From Pseudomonadota bacterium (GTDB lineage: Bacteria; Pseudomonadota; Gammaproteobacteria; Steroidobacterales; Steroidobacteraceae): 64,000 nt of DNA. Under the pieces are notes generated by a model. The model did no database searches, was not told where the DNA came from, and saw nothing but the letters and a program-made list of their open reading frames with translations. The position numbers and the translations under genes are program-made. Positions 16,368-25,338 of this stretch are shown in pieces. The number at the start of each line of letters is the position of its first letter. The stretch's first letter is position 1. The stretch is from positions 9,482 through 73,481 of the forward strand of contig JAEWLQ010000028.1 of NCBI GenBank assembly GCA_023457495.1. The letters are read 5' to 3'.

Positions 16368-17816
16368 ATGAACCATAATCCGCCCGGAATGAATCTCGAC
16401 CAGACCATAAATGCATGGTTGGCGCCCGTGGCCGACTGGCTCGGCACGGTGGTCTTCTATGCCGTTCCGATCGGCGAGGCCGAGGTTCCGCTGATCCTCG
16501 CGTGGCTCATCGCCGGCAGCGTCGTCGCGACCATCTACTTCCGCTTCGTGAACCTGCGCGGTTTCCGGCATGCGCTGCGCGTGCTGCGCGGCGATTTTTC
16601 GAGCCGCGAACTCGCCGGTGAGACCTCGCCCTTCCAGGCGTTCAGTGCCGCGGTCTCCGGCACGATCGGCCTCGGCAACATCGCGGGTGTCGCGTTCGCC
16701 GTGGCGGTGGGCGGGCCCGGCGCCGCGTTCTGGATGTGCGTGGCGGGTTTCCTCGGCATGAGCCTGAAGTTCGCCGAGGTCGCGCTGGCCACGAAATACC
16801 GCGTGATCCGCGCGGATGGCACGGTGACCGGCGGCGCGATGCACTACGTGCCCATCGCACTCGGCCGCGTCGGCATGCCGCGGCTCGGCAAATTCCTCGC
16901 GGCATTCTTCTGCGTCGCGACCATCGGCGCGTCGATGACCGTGTTCCAGGTCAACCAGGCCTATTCGCAGTTCCGCGCCGTGACCGGCTTCGAGCACGCG
17001 TTCGTGTTCGGTCTCGCGATCGCGCTGTGGATCGGCATCATCCTGTTCGGCGGCATGAAACGTATCGCGAGCTGGACCGACAAACTCGTGCCGTTCATGT
17101 GCGTGTTGTACGTGATCGCCTGCCTCGTGGTGCTCGGCGCCAATCTCGAACACATCCCGCACGGTCTCCAGCGCATCTTCACCGAGGCGTTTTCGACGGA
17201 GGCGGTGGCCGGCGGCGCGCTCGGCGCGCTGATCCAGGGCTTCCGGCGCGCGTCGTTCTCCAATGAGGCTGGCATCGGCTCAGCGCCCATGGCGCACGCC
17301 ACGGTGCGAACCCGCGAGCCGATGTCGCAGGGTTTCGCCGCCCTGATCGAGCCGTTCCTCGATACGGTGGTGATGTGCATGCTCACCGCGCTCGTCATCG
17401 TGATCAGCGGCGCGCTCGAGATCAGCGATGCGAAGGACATCGCGCTCGCCTCCGTCGCGTTCGGCACGGTGGTGTCGTGGTTCCCGGCCGTGCTCGCGGT
17501 CGCGGCGATCTGTTTCGCGCTGTCGACCGTCATCACCTGGGGCTACTACGGCGAGACCGCGTGGACCTGGCTGTTCGGCGAAGCGCGTGCGGCGCGTTAT
17601 TCGTACCGGCTGTTCCTGTGCGTGATGCTGTCGCTGGCCACGACGCTCGACATCACGCAGGTCGTCAACATCGCCGACCCGCTCAATTTCTGCATGGCGA
17701 TCCCGAACCTGATCGCCGTCTATCTATTCCTGCCGGAGCTGCGCGCCGACCTCGCGAGTTACTGGCAGCGCGTGGTGCTGAAGTCCGACCCGGAGAAGAA
17801 GAATGCTGTCGCGTAA
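16368..17816 (+). CDS. Sodium:alanine/glycine symporter (AGCS family)
   Basis: 482 residues, about 11 membrane helices. The AGCS signature region is present (SGTIGLGNIAGVAFAVAVGGPGA, with the family's substrate/Na+ site glycines). FSNEAGIGSAPMAHA and TWGYYGETAWTWLFG are also typical. It imports alanine or glycine with Na+ or H+. A second in-frame ATG at 16389 is a possible true start. I looked for a glycine riboswitch upstream and saw none. The gene overlaps the next one by 14 bp, so they are co-transcribed. Confidence 0.92.
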   Translation: MNHNPPGMNLDQTINAWLAPVADWLGTVVFYAVPIGEAEVPLILAWLIAGSVVATIYFRFVNLRGFRHALRVLRGDFSSRELAGETSPFQAFSAAVSGTIGLGNIAGVAFAVAVGGPGAAFWMCVAGFLGMSLKFAEVALATKYRVIRADGTVTGGAMHYVPIALGRVGMPRLGKFLAAFFCVATIGASMTVFQVNQAYSQFRAVTGFEHAFVFGLAIALWIGIILFGGMKRIASWTDKLVPFMCVLYVIACLVVLGANLEHIPHGLQRIFTEAFSTEAVAGGALGALIQGFRRASFSNEAGIGSAPMAHATVRTREPMSQGFAALIEPFLDTVVMCMLTALVIVISGALEISDAKDIALASVAFGTVVSWFPAVLAVAAICFALSTVITWGYYGETAWTWLFGEARAARYSYRLFLCVMLSLATTLDITQVVNIADPLNFCMAIPNLIAVYLFLPELRADLASYWQRVVLKSDPEKKNAVA

Positions 17817-18483
17817 CGCGTACCTGTGGACGCTGCTCATCGTGTACGCGGTCTGGTGGGCCGTCCTGGCCATCAGTCCCTACGACCGCGCGGATTGGGC
17901 GCTGGAAAACGTCCTCGTGCTGCTCGCCATCGGCATCCTGATCGGCACGTACAAGGCCTTCCCGCTGTCGCGAGTCTCGTACACCTGCATCTTCGTCTTC
18001 CTGATGCTGCACACGGTGGGCTCGCACTTCACGTACGCGAAAGTGCCGTACCAGGAGTGGTTTCCGATATTCGAAGGCGGGCGCAATCACTTCGACCGCC
18101 TGGTGCATTTTCTCTATGGCCTGCTGCTCGCGTACCCGATCCGCGAGATGTTCCTGCGCATCGGCAACGTGCGCGGCTTCTGGGGATACTTCCTGCCGCT
18201 CGATCTCACGATGTCGACGTCGATGTTGTACGAGCTCATCGAGTGGGCGGCCGCGGAAGTGGTGGGCGGCGAGCTCGGCGCGGCGTACCTCGGCACGCAG
18301 GGCGATATCTGGGATGCGCACAAGGACATGGCGCTCGCCTCGCTGGGCGCGCTCATCGCGATGACCATCACCGCGCTCGTCAATCGGCACACGCAGCGCG
18401 ACTTCGCACGCGAGTGGGCCGAGAGCATCCGGGTGAAGCGTAAGCAACCCCTCGGCGAGGGCGTTGCCGCCAACTCCATTTAG
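17803..18483 (+). CDS. DUF2238 (YjdF-like) membrane protein
   Basis: 226 residues with about six hydrophobic helices. The family hallmarks are acidic and His residues in and near helices: NHFDRLVHFLYGLLLAYPIREMF, YELIEWAAAEVVGG and GTQGDIWDAHKDMALASLGA. The family is widespread but functionally undefined. It overlaps the symporter gene by 14 bp and is translationally coupled to it. The C-terminus is cytoplasmic and basic. Confidence 0.85.
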   Translation: MLSRNAYLWTLLIVYAVWWAVLAISPYDRADWALENVLVLLAIGILIGTYKAFPLSRVSYTCIFVFLMLHTVGSHFTYAKVPYQEWFPIFEGGRNHFDRLVHFLYGLLLAYPIREMFLRIGNVRGFWGYFLPLDLTMSTSMLYELIEWAAAEVVGGELGAAYLGTQGDIWDAHKDMALASLGALIAMTITALVNRHTQRDFAREWAESIRVKRKQPLGEGVAANSI

Positions 18484-18516
18484 CGGGCTCACGCCTTGGT
18501 GTAGGCTCTGCGCCGC

Positions 18517-18876
18517 ATGACCACCAACCCTCACGGGCTCACCCAGCTGCGCGACGCGCTGCGGGAATTCGCCGCCGAGCGGGACTGGGACCAGTTCCAC
18601 AGCCCCAAGAACCTGGCCTCGGCGCTTGCCGTCGAGGCGGCCGAACTGCTGGAGCGGTTCCAGTGGCTCACCGAGGACCAGTCGCGGGATCTGCCACCCG
18701 CCGAGCTCGAGAAGGTGCGCGATGAGATGGCGGATGTCCTGAACTACCTGGTGCGGCTCGCGGACAAGCTCGATGTGAGCCTCATGGACGCCGCGCGCGA
18801 CAAGATCCGCAAGAACGCGCTCAAATACCCCGCGGACAAAGCGCGCGGCAGCGTGAAGAAATATTCCGAGCTGTAG
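18517..18876 (+). CDS. MazG-like nucleotide pyrophosphohydrolase
   Basis: 119 residues, the size of single-domain dimeric MazG-like/dCTP pyrophosphatase proteins. The metal-binding helices are visible: VEAAELLERFQWL (EExxE-type) and EMADVLNYLVRLAD (ExxD). Such enzymes hydrolyse non-canonical or excess NTP/dNTPs to the monophosphate and pyrophosphate. It starts MTTNPHGLTQLRDALREFAAERDW. It is followed after 15 bp by the PIN-like gene, so they probably form a short operon. Confidence 0.88.
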   Translation: MTTNPHGLTQLRDALREFAAERDWDQFHSPKNLASALAVEAAELLERFQWLTEDQSRDLPPAELEKVRDEMADVLNYLVRLADKLDVSLMDAARDKIRKNALKYPADKARGSVKKYSEL

Positions 18877-18891
18877 ACCGCCCGCGCCGCC

Positions 18892-19578
18892 ATGACGACT
18901 AACTACGTCCTCGTCGACTTCGAGAATGTGCAACCCGAGAGCCTGTCCGCGCTCGCGGGCGGCGCGTATCGCGTGCTGGTGTTCATCGGCGCCGTGCAGG
19001 CGAAGGGGCGCATTTCCTTCGAGCTGTCGCATTCGATCCAGATGCTGGGCGCGAACGCGGAATACGTGCCGATCGCGCGCAGCGGGCCGAACGCGATGGA
19101 CATGCACATCGCCTATTACATCGGCAAGCTGCTCGAGCAGCAGCCGGGCGCGCAGATCCACGTCGTGTCCCGCGACACCGATTTCGATCCGCTGCTGGAA
19201 TTTCTCGGCGACCGCGGATTCAAGGTGCGGCGCGTGAAGTCGATCGCGGAGATCGCGAAGAGGAAGTCCCCGAAGGGCATGGCTGCCGCGAAACCCGCAC
19301 CACGATCGTCAACGCCGAAACCGCCCGCGCCGAAACCGCCGGCGGCGAAGCAGCCGGCGCCCGTCGCCGCGGACAAGCTCGATGCGATTGTCAAGCAGCT
19401 GCGCTCGATGAGCGGCAAACCCGCGACCCGCAGGAAGCTGGCGCAGGCGATCACGGCGTATCTCAAGCACCACGGAGGCGCGCCAGATGAGAGAATCGTG
19501 GAGCAGTACATCGACGAGCTCATCCGTCGCAAAGTCGTGACGGCGGCCGGCGCAAAACTGAACTACACGCTGGGTTGA
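18892..19578 (+). CDS. PIN/NYN-like putative ribonuclease with C-terminal winged-helix-like domain
   Basis: 228 residues. The N-terminal about 125 residues form a PIN/NYN-type nuclease fold with acidic residues in the expected places (YVLVDFENVQ, MDMHIAYYIGKLL, VVSRDTDFDPLLEFL). A low-complexity Pro/Ala/Lys linker (about 132-160) follows. The C-terminal domain (about 163-228, LDAIVKQLRSMSGKPATRRKLAQAI...) resembles a LOTUS/OST-HTH or winged helix that could bind RNA. Cleavage of an RNA target is inferred, and there is no cognate antitoxin next door. Confidence 0.75.
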   Translation: MTTNYVLVDFENVQPESLSALAGGAYRVLVFIGAVQAKGRISFELSHSIQMLGANAEYVPIARSGPNAMDMHIAYYIGKLLEQQPGAQIHVVSRDTDFDPLLEFLGDRGFKVRRVKSIAEIAKRKSPKGMAAAKPAPRSSTPKPPAPKPPAAKQPAPVAADKLDAIVKQLRSMSGKPATRRKLAQAITAYLKHHGGAPDERIVEQYIDELIRRKVVTAAGAKLNYTLG

Positions 19579-19721
19579 GCGGTCAGACTGCCCGTCGCGT
19601 CGCGCAGGGGTGGTCTGCGACATGCCGTTTTTCGGATGGCACCGATAACCTTTCCGTGTCCGCGTGACGCGGCCGCGCGACGGACTTCGTACCTAACAAT
19701 CAACGCAACTGGGGATTTTTC

Positions 19722-20474
19722 GTGGATCGGAAGTGGATGTGTTTTCGCGCCTTGCTCGTCGTCAGTCTCTTGGGTGTACCCGCCGCGCACGCGCAGTGGT
19801 CCGGCAAAGCCGAGCTGGGTCTTCTCTTCAACAGCGGCAACACGGAATCCAAGTCCGCGAACACGCGCCTGGATCTCACGCACGAAGGGGCGAGGTGGCG
19901 CAACAACTTCTTCCTCAGCGCCCAGTACGGCGAAAACGCCGAGTTCGCGACCGCCGAGCGTTACGAGGCTCGCTACCAGGCCGATTGGAAGATCAATGGA
20001 AAGTTGAGCTGGTTCGGCCGGCTGCGCGGCGAACACGATCGCTTCAGCGGATTCGCATACCAGTCTTCGGCCTCGACCGGTGCGACCTACAAATTCATCG
20101 ATAGCCCGACGACACAGCTCGATGGCTCGTTCGGTGCCGGTTATCGCCGGCTGCAGCCCCAGGTGTTGATCCGCACGTCCGCGGGTGAAGTGCTCGACCG
20201 CATCTCCGGCGAAGAGCAAGGCGATCCGGTCGCGACGCTGGCCTCGAACTACGAGCACGCGTTCACCGAGAACACCAAGCTCACCAACAAGCTGCTCGCC
20301 GAAGCGGGTTCCGACAACACCGCGGTGCAAAACGACATCGCGCTCAACGTGAGCATCACCAAGGCCTTCGCGCTGGCCGTCGGGGTGGGTGTGCGTTACA
20401 ACACGGATCCGCCGCCGCTCGCGAAAAGCACCGATACCGTCACCACCGTGAATCTGGTGTACAACATCTTATGA
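19722..20474 (+). CDS. DUF481 outer-membrane beta-barrel protein
   Basis: About 250 residues from a GTG start, or 245 from the ATG at 19737 (MCFRALLVVSLLG). The signal peptide ends VPAAHAQ. The rest is alternating amphipathic strands typical of DUF481 (YdiY-like): GKAELGLLFNSGNTESKSAN, RYEARYQADWKINGKLSWFG and YNTDPPPLAKSTDTVTTVNLVYNIL. It was probably named for salt induction in relatives, and the function is unknown. Its stop overlaps the next start (ATGA). Confidence 0.85.
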   Translation: MDRKWMCFRALLVVSLLGVPAAHAQWSGKAELGLLFNSGNTESKSANTRLDLTHEGARWRNNFFLSAQYGENAEFATAERYEARYQADWKINGKLSWFGRLRGEHDRFSGFAYQSSASTGATYKFIDSPTTQLDGSFGAGYRRLQPQVLIRTSAGEVLDRISGEEQGDPVATLASNYEHAFTENTKLTNKLLAEAGSDNTAVQNDIALNVSITKAFALAVGVGVRYNTDPPPLAKSTDTVTTVNLVYNIL

Positions 20475-21037
20475 GCCGAATCCGCTGCACGGCGTTGGGT
20501 CTGGGGATGTGCCTCGCGGTGGCGGGGCAGCCCGCGCTGCCGCAGGCGCAGCCACAGATCCCGGTGCAGCCCGAGCATACGCCGCAGTCGCAGATCGGCA
20601 GCAGCGCGAGCATCAGCGTCGGCTCCGGGCCGCACGCGGGGCGATACGATTTCGCGCCGACGCAGACCTGCGTGATCGCGGCGCTCGGCGAGAAGCCCGC
20701 GTCACTGTCGGTGGTGCTCACGTCCGAGAAGGCGTCGCTGTCGCTCGACATGCCGAGCATCGATGCGAAACACGCGAACCAGTTGCAGATCGTGCTGGTC
20801 GTCGCCGAGCCGCCGGGCGCCGCTCACAAGGGCACCGCGAGCGTCACGTATGAAATCGATACGCGGCCCGACAGCGTTCTCGAGCCGTTCCAGAAGGCGG
20901 AGCGCGCGAACAAGGGCGTGAGCGGCAGCGCGACGACGCAACTCATGGAGAGACCCGGCGCCGCGATGCTGACCTTCACGGGCGAAACCAAGAACGGCGT
21001 GAAACTCTCAGGCGAGATCACCTGCCGCAAGATGTAA
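20471..21037 (+). CDS. Exported protein of unknown function
   Basis: 188 residues, with a signal peptide at about 1-25 (LGLGMCLAVAGQPALPQA) followed by a Pro/Gln-rich linker. The mature domain is beta-rich with two cysteines (TQTCVIAAL and GEITCRKM) that could pair. It is translationally coupled to the DUF481 gene (ATGA overlap), suggesting both act in the cell envelope. No family recognised. A GGGGAC repeat lies 10 bases after the stop. Confidence 0.7.
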   Translation: MSRIRCTALGLGMCLAVAGQPALPQAQPQIPVQPEHTPQSQIGSSASISVGSGPHAGRYDFAPTQTCVIAALGEKPASLSVVLTSEKASLSLDMPSIDAKHANQLQIVLVVAEPPGAAHKGTASVTYEIDTRPDSVLEPFQKAERANKGVSGSATTQLMERPGAAMLTFTGETKNGVKLSGEITCRKM

Positions 21038-21046
21038 CGGAAACGT

Positions 21047-21089
21047 AATGGGGACATTCCTCGTTTCCTAGCAAACGGGGACAGACCTC
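21047..21089 (+). repeat. GGGGAC-type dispersed repeat, copy 2
   Basis: 43 bp, AATGGGGACATTCCTCG... to ...GGGGACAGACCTC. It is identical base for base to the reverse complement of 38189-38231, 17 kb away. Two GGGGAC boxes flank a TTTCCTAGCAAAC core. Confidence 0.85.
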
Positions 21090-21218
21090 ACCGCTTCCCC
21101 CGCCCTGAACCCCGATCTCCGATCCCCGAGACCCGTTCCAGCAAGGTGGTTAGGCGTTGACCGCGGCCCCGTCATTCGACATATTGGCGCCACAACAAGA
21201 ATCCGGGGGAGAACCACA

Positions 21219-21908
21219 ATGCCCATTCTCAAGCGTTCCGTCGCCGAATTGTTAGGCACGTTCTGGCTGGTGCTCGGCGGCTGCGGCAGCGCAGTACTGG
21301 CCGCAAAATTTCCGGAAGTCGGCATCGGCCTGGTCGGCGTGGCGCTGGCATTCGGTCTGACCGTGGTCACGATGGCGTATGCCGTCGGCGGCATCTCCGG
21401 CGGACATTTCAATCCCGCGGTCACCCTCGGACTGCTCGCCGGCGGGCGCGTGAAGCCGGCCGATGTGCTGCCGTACATCGTCGCGCAGGTCATCGGCGCC
21501 ATCCTCGCCGCGTGGCTGCTGGCCTACATCGCGGCCGGCAATGGCTCGGACCCGACCGCAGGGGGCCTCGCGTCGAACGGCTTCGGCGAGCATTCGCCGG
21601 GTGGATATGCCCTGGGGGCGGCCTTCGTCACTGAAGTCGTGATGACGTTTTTCTTCCTGCTGATCATTCTCGGCGCCACCGACGAGCGTGCGCCCACGGG
21701 CTTCGCGCCGCTGGCGATCGGCCTCGCGCTGACGCTGATCCACCTGATCAGCATCCCCGTGACGAACACCTCGGTGAACCCGGCCCGCAGCACCGGACCG
21801 GCGCTCATCGTCGGTGGCTGGGCGCTGAGTCAGCTGTGGCTGTTCTGGGTCGCGCCGATCCTGGGCGCCGGCCTCGCCGGCGGCTTCTGGCGCTGGCTGA
21901 AAAAGTAA
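21219..21908 (+). CDS. aqpZ: Aquaporin Z
   Basis: 229-residue water channel with six membrane helices and both NPA half-helices: HFNPAVTLGLL near residue 68 and NTSVNPARSTGPAL near 190. The start ATG follows a good GGGGGAGAA sequence. Length and the VNPARS motif fit AqpZ rather than GlpF, because the extra Asp-containing loop of glycerol channels is absent. The gene stands alone, convergent with a small secreted-protein gene. Confidence 0.93.
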   Translation: MPILKRSVAELLGTFWLVLGGCGSAVLAAKFPEVGIGLVGVALAFGLTVVTMAYAVGGISGGHFNPAVTLGLLAGGRVKPADVLPYIVAQVIGAILAAWLLAYIAAGNGSDPTAGGLASNGFGEHSPGGYALGAAFVTEVVMTFFFLLIILGATDERAPTGFAPLAIGLALTLIHLISIPVTNTSVNPARSTGPALIVGGWALSQLWLFWVAPILGAGLAGGFWRWLKK

Positions 21909-21928
21909 GGGGGCATTGCGGCCCCCTC
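21909..21928. terminator. Hairpin in the convergent gap after aqpZ
   Basis: AGGGGGC (21909-21915) pairs with GCCCCCT (21922-21928) right after the aqpZ stop. There is no U-tract on the plus strand, so termination strength is uncertain. Confidence 0.4.
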
Positions 21929-21948
21929 GGGCGGATTCTTCGCGCGCG

Positions 21949-22296
21949 TTACTCGGGAGACTTCGAACCGCCGCGCGTCCCCGCGCAGTGTTCGTTCCAG
22001 GCTTCCTGGAAGCGCTCGTTGCCCACGCTGCTCCTCAGCACCTTGTTGCCCTGCACGACCGCCTTGGACTTCGACATGCCGCCGCTGTTGTTAGGGCCGC
22101 GATAATCGATGCATGCAACGCCGTTGTCGGTCATGCGGACATTCTCCACGTCGATGGCGCCCTTGCCTCCGAGGGAAGACCTGAGAGCCTCGACGGCCGC
22201 CGACGATGCGTCGCTGCTCGGGGGCGTCTCGGCGAACGCGCTGCTCAACGGTACGACCACAACCGCGGACGCAATGAGCCGTTTCAATGTATCCAT
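21949..22296 (-). CDS. Small secreted protein of unknown function
   Basis: 115 residues from the ATG at 22296, which is preceded by an AGGTGG sequence. The signal peptide MDTLKRLIASAVVVVPLSSAFAET is cleaved near residue 22. The mature part contains DNGVACIDYRGPNNSGG and NEHCAG, two cysteines that may pair. It resembles small periplasmic proteins with a tri-residue Cys spacing, but I cannot name a family. Longer upstream in-frame sequence is not coding. Confidence 0.7.
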   Translation of the reverse strand: MDTLKRLIASAVVVVPLSSAFAETPPSSDASSAAVEALRSSLGGKGAIDVENVRMTDNGVACIDYRGPNNSGGMSKSKAVVQGNKVLRSSVGNERFQEAWNEHCAGTRGGSKSPE

Positions 22297-22603
22297 GTGT
22301 TCCACCTGGGCGTTGGAGGGAATCACCCGCACACGGCGGGACCGAATTCCGATTTTCCCGCAGGCCTCCGGCGCGCCATAGGCCCATGCGCCATCGTCTC
22401 CTGTCGGAAAAGCTGGGCATCTACCGAATTCGGCGGATCGGGATGTCGGCCAGCTGCGTCCGCAAGTGTCAGACAGGGCGCATGTCCGCGGCATATGTCC
22501 AATCGCGAGCGCGCCACCCCTCCGTCGCAACAGAATCCAGCTCACGGAATCCGCGGCCGGGGCAATGGCGACAAACGAGGAATCGCAAGGTGTTTTCCCG
22601 ATC
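22297..22603. other. Divergent intergenic region, nothing recognised
   Basis: About 307 bases between two divergently transcribed genes. It should hold both promoters. I see no convincing -35/-10 pair, RNA structure or operator. Confidence 0.4.
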
Positions 22604-23080
22604 ATGAACAGGCTATTGACCATGTCAGCGGCGACGATCACGGAAACGCGACAGCTGGTACTGCCACTGCAAACGGTGCTCGATGCCGTCGTGCAGTTCG
22701 ACCGCCGCGCGCACGGACCACTGTCGCGCGGAGAAGTCGTGCAGGCCGAGCTCATCCACGGCACGCGCGACAACGACGGCATGGACGTCGCCGTGCGAAC
22801 CCCCGAGGACCGCGTGATCGAATGGCGGCATTTTGGCGTGCACGAGCTCGCGGCTGCGATCATCAGCTACTGCCGCGCGAAGCGCATTCCGCTTCCGTAC
22901 GCGGGCGAGAAGTCCCTCTCGATCACGAGCCAGGGCGCCGCGTTCTCGATCGAAAACACGGTCAACGTAGAACCGGGGGCGAAAGTGGAGGCCGACTTCG
23001 CGGGCCGGCCGCTGCGTTATGCGAAAGGCTACGAGCCGCACGCGCTGACGCCAACGTCGAGCGGCGAATTCGAGATCTGA
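22604..23080 (+). CDS. Cytoplasmic protein of unknown function
   Basis: 158 residues from the ATG at 22604, or 152 from the ATG at 22622 (MSAATITETRQLVLPLQ). The choice is unclear because neither has a strong ribosome-binding sequence. There is no signal peptide or membrane helix. The sequence is mixed alpha/beta with VLDAVVQFDRRAHGPL, WRHFGVHELAAAIISYCRAKRIPLP and LRYAKGYEPHALTPTS. I do not recognise a family. Confidence 0.6.
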   Translation: MNRLLTMSAATITETRQLVLPLQTVLDAVVQFDRRAHGPLSRGEVVQAELIHGTRDNDGMDVAVRTPEDRVIEWRHFGVHELAAAIISYCRAKRIPLPYAGEKSLSITSQGAAFSIENTVNVEPGAKVEADFAGRPLRYAKGYEPHALTPTSSGEFEI

Positions 23081-23119
23081 GCGGCAAGCGGCGGACGCGG
23101 CCGCTCACGCAAACGTCGG

Positions 23120-23836
23120 CTATCTACCCGCGGTCGCGGTGTCCCTGTTGGGCAGCGACCCGTCGAGCGTCGGCACGAGGACTTCGCTGTAGTAGAGCTT
23201 GAGCTCGTCCTTCTCGCAACGGTCGACTATCTTCTCGAGCGCGTTGGCCCACGTATCCCAGAAGCGGCTCTCCACTTCCTCGGACACCTGCTTCGAGGTC
23301 ATGTACATGCGTGCGGACACGTAGGGCATCACCTCGAGGCTCGCGTCGCGGATGTTGGCGCCCTTGCGCATGCGCTGCAGTTCCCACAGGAAATCCGCAC
23401 ACATGAGCTTGTGAACGCGCTCGGTCTCGTGCGCAATCGGCGGCGGCTTGAGAGTGACCTTGACGACCTTACGCGCGCCGCGGTGGAACATGTTCACCGT
23501 CACGCGCACCGTGCTCGCGACCGGGTTGCCCTGCATGTCGAGCCCGGGCAGGAACTTCCGGTCACGCAGGTACGCCGCCGCGATGGCATCGGCTTCCGGG
23601 TTGCCGGTCGAATCGCTGACCACGACGTTGCTCACCGCGCCATCCGGCGCGACATAGACGTCGATGGGCACCGAGTAGTCGTCGGGAAGATCGGGCCGGG
23701 TGTGCCCGTGTTCGGCCTTGCCGCCCTCGAGCACGAGCACGGGCTGGATAGGACCAATCTGGGCCAGGACGGGGCCGGCGGCCAGTATGGCGACACTGCA
23801 CAGCGCAAAAACGCGCCGGATCGCGACGGTTTTCAT
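23120..23836 (-). CDS. Periplasmic protein with TonB C-terminal-like domain
   Basis: 238 residues from the ATG at 23836 (MKTVAIRRVFALCSVAILAAG), an N-terminal signal peptide. Residues about 48-110 match the TonB C-terminal fold as found in TonB-like periplasmic proteins: VPIDVYVAPDGAVSNVVV, then NPEADAIAAAYLRDRKFLPG and VASTVRVTVNM. There is no proline-rich spacer or retained N-terminal anchor, so it is not a conventional energy transducer. The C-terminal about 100 residues are helical and unrecognised. Confidence 0.7.
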   Translation of the reverse strand: MKTVAIRRVFALCSVAILAAGPVLAQIGPIQPVLVLEGGKAEHGHTRPDLPDDYSVPIDVYVAPDGAVSNVVVSDSTGNPEADAIAAAYLRDRKFLPGLDMQGNPVASTVRVTVNMFHRGARKVVKVTLKPPPIAHETERVHKLMCADFLWELQRMRKGANIRDASLEVMPYVSARMYMTSKQVSEEVESRFWDTWANALEKIVDRCEKDELKLYYSEVLVPTLDGSLPNRDTATAGR

Positions 23837-23971
23837 GAGCCCGAAGTTAGGCTCGCGAAGCGCTCCCGCCAATCGAAACACCCGCGATCTGTGCGGTGCT
23901 CACGCCCTCACGAGAGGAATTGTGATGCAGGGATCATGCGCCTCGACATCTGGTAAATGCCGGGCGCCGGA

Positions 23972-25255
23972 TCAGCGCGTCGCGGGCGCATCCGCGAACA
24001 GCGCGCGCCTCGGCTCGACGAACGCCCAGCAAAGGGCGCCGACGATGAACAGGCCACCGAGCAGGTAGAAAGGCACGTTCCAGTCGCCTAACAACTTGAC
24101 GGAATATCCCACCACCGGCTGGCTCAGGATGGCGGCGATCTGGCCGGAGGTGTTCATCGTCGCGCCGACGGTCGCGGAATGCTCGCGCCCGATGTCGACG
24201 CAGGTGCTCCACGCCGGAGCAGTGGTCAGCATGCAGGTGGCCGCGGCCAGCGCGATGAACACGGCGGCCATGATCGGCGCGCTCGAGAAGGCCGCCGCGA
24301 AGATGAACACGGCGGCCAGCGCGTAACCCACGATGCCCGGCGTGCGCCGCCCCACGGTGACGCCGAAGCGGCGCGTGAAACGATCCGACCAGTAGCCGCC
24401 GAGGAACTGCGTCGCGATGCTCATGAACAGCGGCAGCGAGGCCACCAGGCCGAGCTCGGTCTTCTCGAAGCCGTGCTCCCTCATGAGGTAGGTAGGCAGC
24501 CACGTGATGCAGAAGTAGAACGTGGCGCAGTTGGGCATGTAGAGCAGGCACAGGAGCAGCACGTTGCGCTCGCGCAGCAGGCCGCGCCAATAGGCCCAGC
24601 CGCGCGGATGGACGGTTTCGGGGGGCCGGTCGGCGACGATCAGCGCGCGCTCGGCGTCGTTGGCCGCCGGGTGTTCGGTGGGCTCGTCCCGGAACCACCA
24701 GCGCCAGGCCGCGACCCACACGAAGCCGATGAGGCCGAACGCCACGAGGATCTCGCGCCAGCTGAACAACGGCAGCAGCGCGGTGACCGCGATGGTCGTG
24801 ACCGCGCCCGCGCTGTACGCGCCCGCGAAGAAGATGCCCTTGGCGGTGCCGCGCTCGCGGAACGGAATCCAGCGCGACATGACTCGCGCGACGCAAGGCC
24901 AGGCCCCGGCCTCTCCCATGCCGAACAGGAAACGCGTGACGAGCAGCGACACGTAGCTCCAGGCGCCGGCCGTAGCGATCGTGAACACCGACCACCAGCT
25001 CACGATGCGCGTGAGCACGTTCTTCGCGCCGCGGCTGTCCGCCCAGCGCGCGGTCGGGATCTCGAAGATCGCGTACGCGAGGATGAAGCTGAAGAACACC
25101 CAGCTCATCTGCGCCTCGTCGAGCCCGAACTCCGCGGAGATGGCCGGCGCCATGGCGCCGATGCACGCGCGGTCGAGGTAGGTGACCATCGCGAGCGTCA
25201 CCATGAAGCCAATGACTTTGAACCGGGCGCGCGTCGGCTGGGTGTGTACGGTCAA
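23972..25255 (-). CDS. MFS transporter, anion:cation symporter (ACS) type
   Basis: 427 residues, 12 predicted membrane helices. Residues at the start (MVTLAMVTYLDRACIGAMAPAI) and the loop motif PTARWADSRGAKNVL fit the phthalate/glucarate/hexuronate ACS branch of the major facilitator superfamily. The likely substrate is an organic acid or sugar acid, but no catabolic genes flank it, so specificity cannot be assigned. It diverges from the lemA gene. Confidence 0.82.
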   Translation of the reverse strand: MTVHTQPTRARFKVIGFMVTLAMVTYLDRACIGAMAPAISAEFGLDEAQMSWVFFSFILAYAIFEIPTARWADSRGAKNVLTRIVSWWSVFTIATAGAWSYVSLLVTRFLFGMGEAGAWPCVARVMSRWIPFRERGTAKGIFFAGAYSAGAVTTIAVTALLPLFSWREILVAFGLIGFVWVAAWRWWFRDEPTEHPAANDAERALIVADRPPETVHPRGWAYWRGLLRERNVLLLCLLYMPNCATFYFCITWLPTYLMREHGFEKTELGLVASLPLFMSIATQFLGGYWSDRFTRRFGVTVGRRTPGIVGYALAAVFIFAAAFSSAPIMAAVFIALAAATCMLTTAPAWSTCVDIGREHSATVGATMNTSGQIAAILSQPVVGYSVKLLGDWNVPFYLLGGLFIVGALCWAFVEPRRALFADAPATR

Positions 25256-25338
25256 GCTTGGAATCCCCCTGCGCCTACTAATCTCACAAACGCCGGCGTG
25301 AAGGAAGACATGCGTTGGGCAGGTGTTAGCATGTCGAA

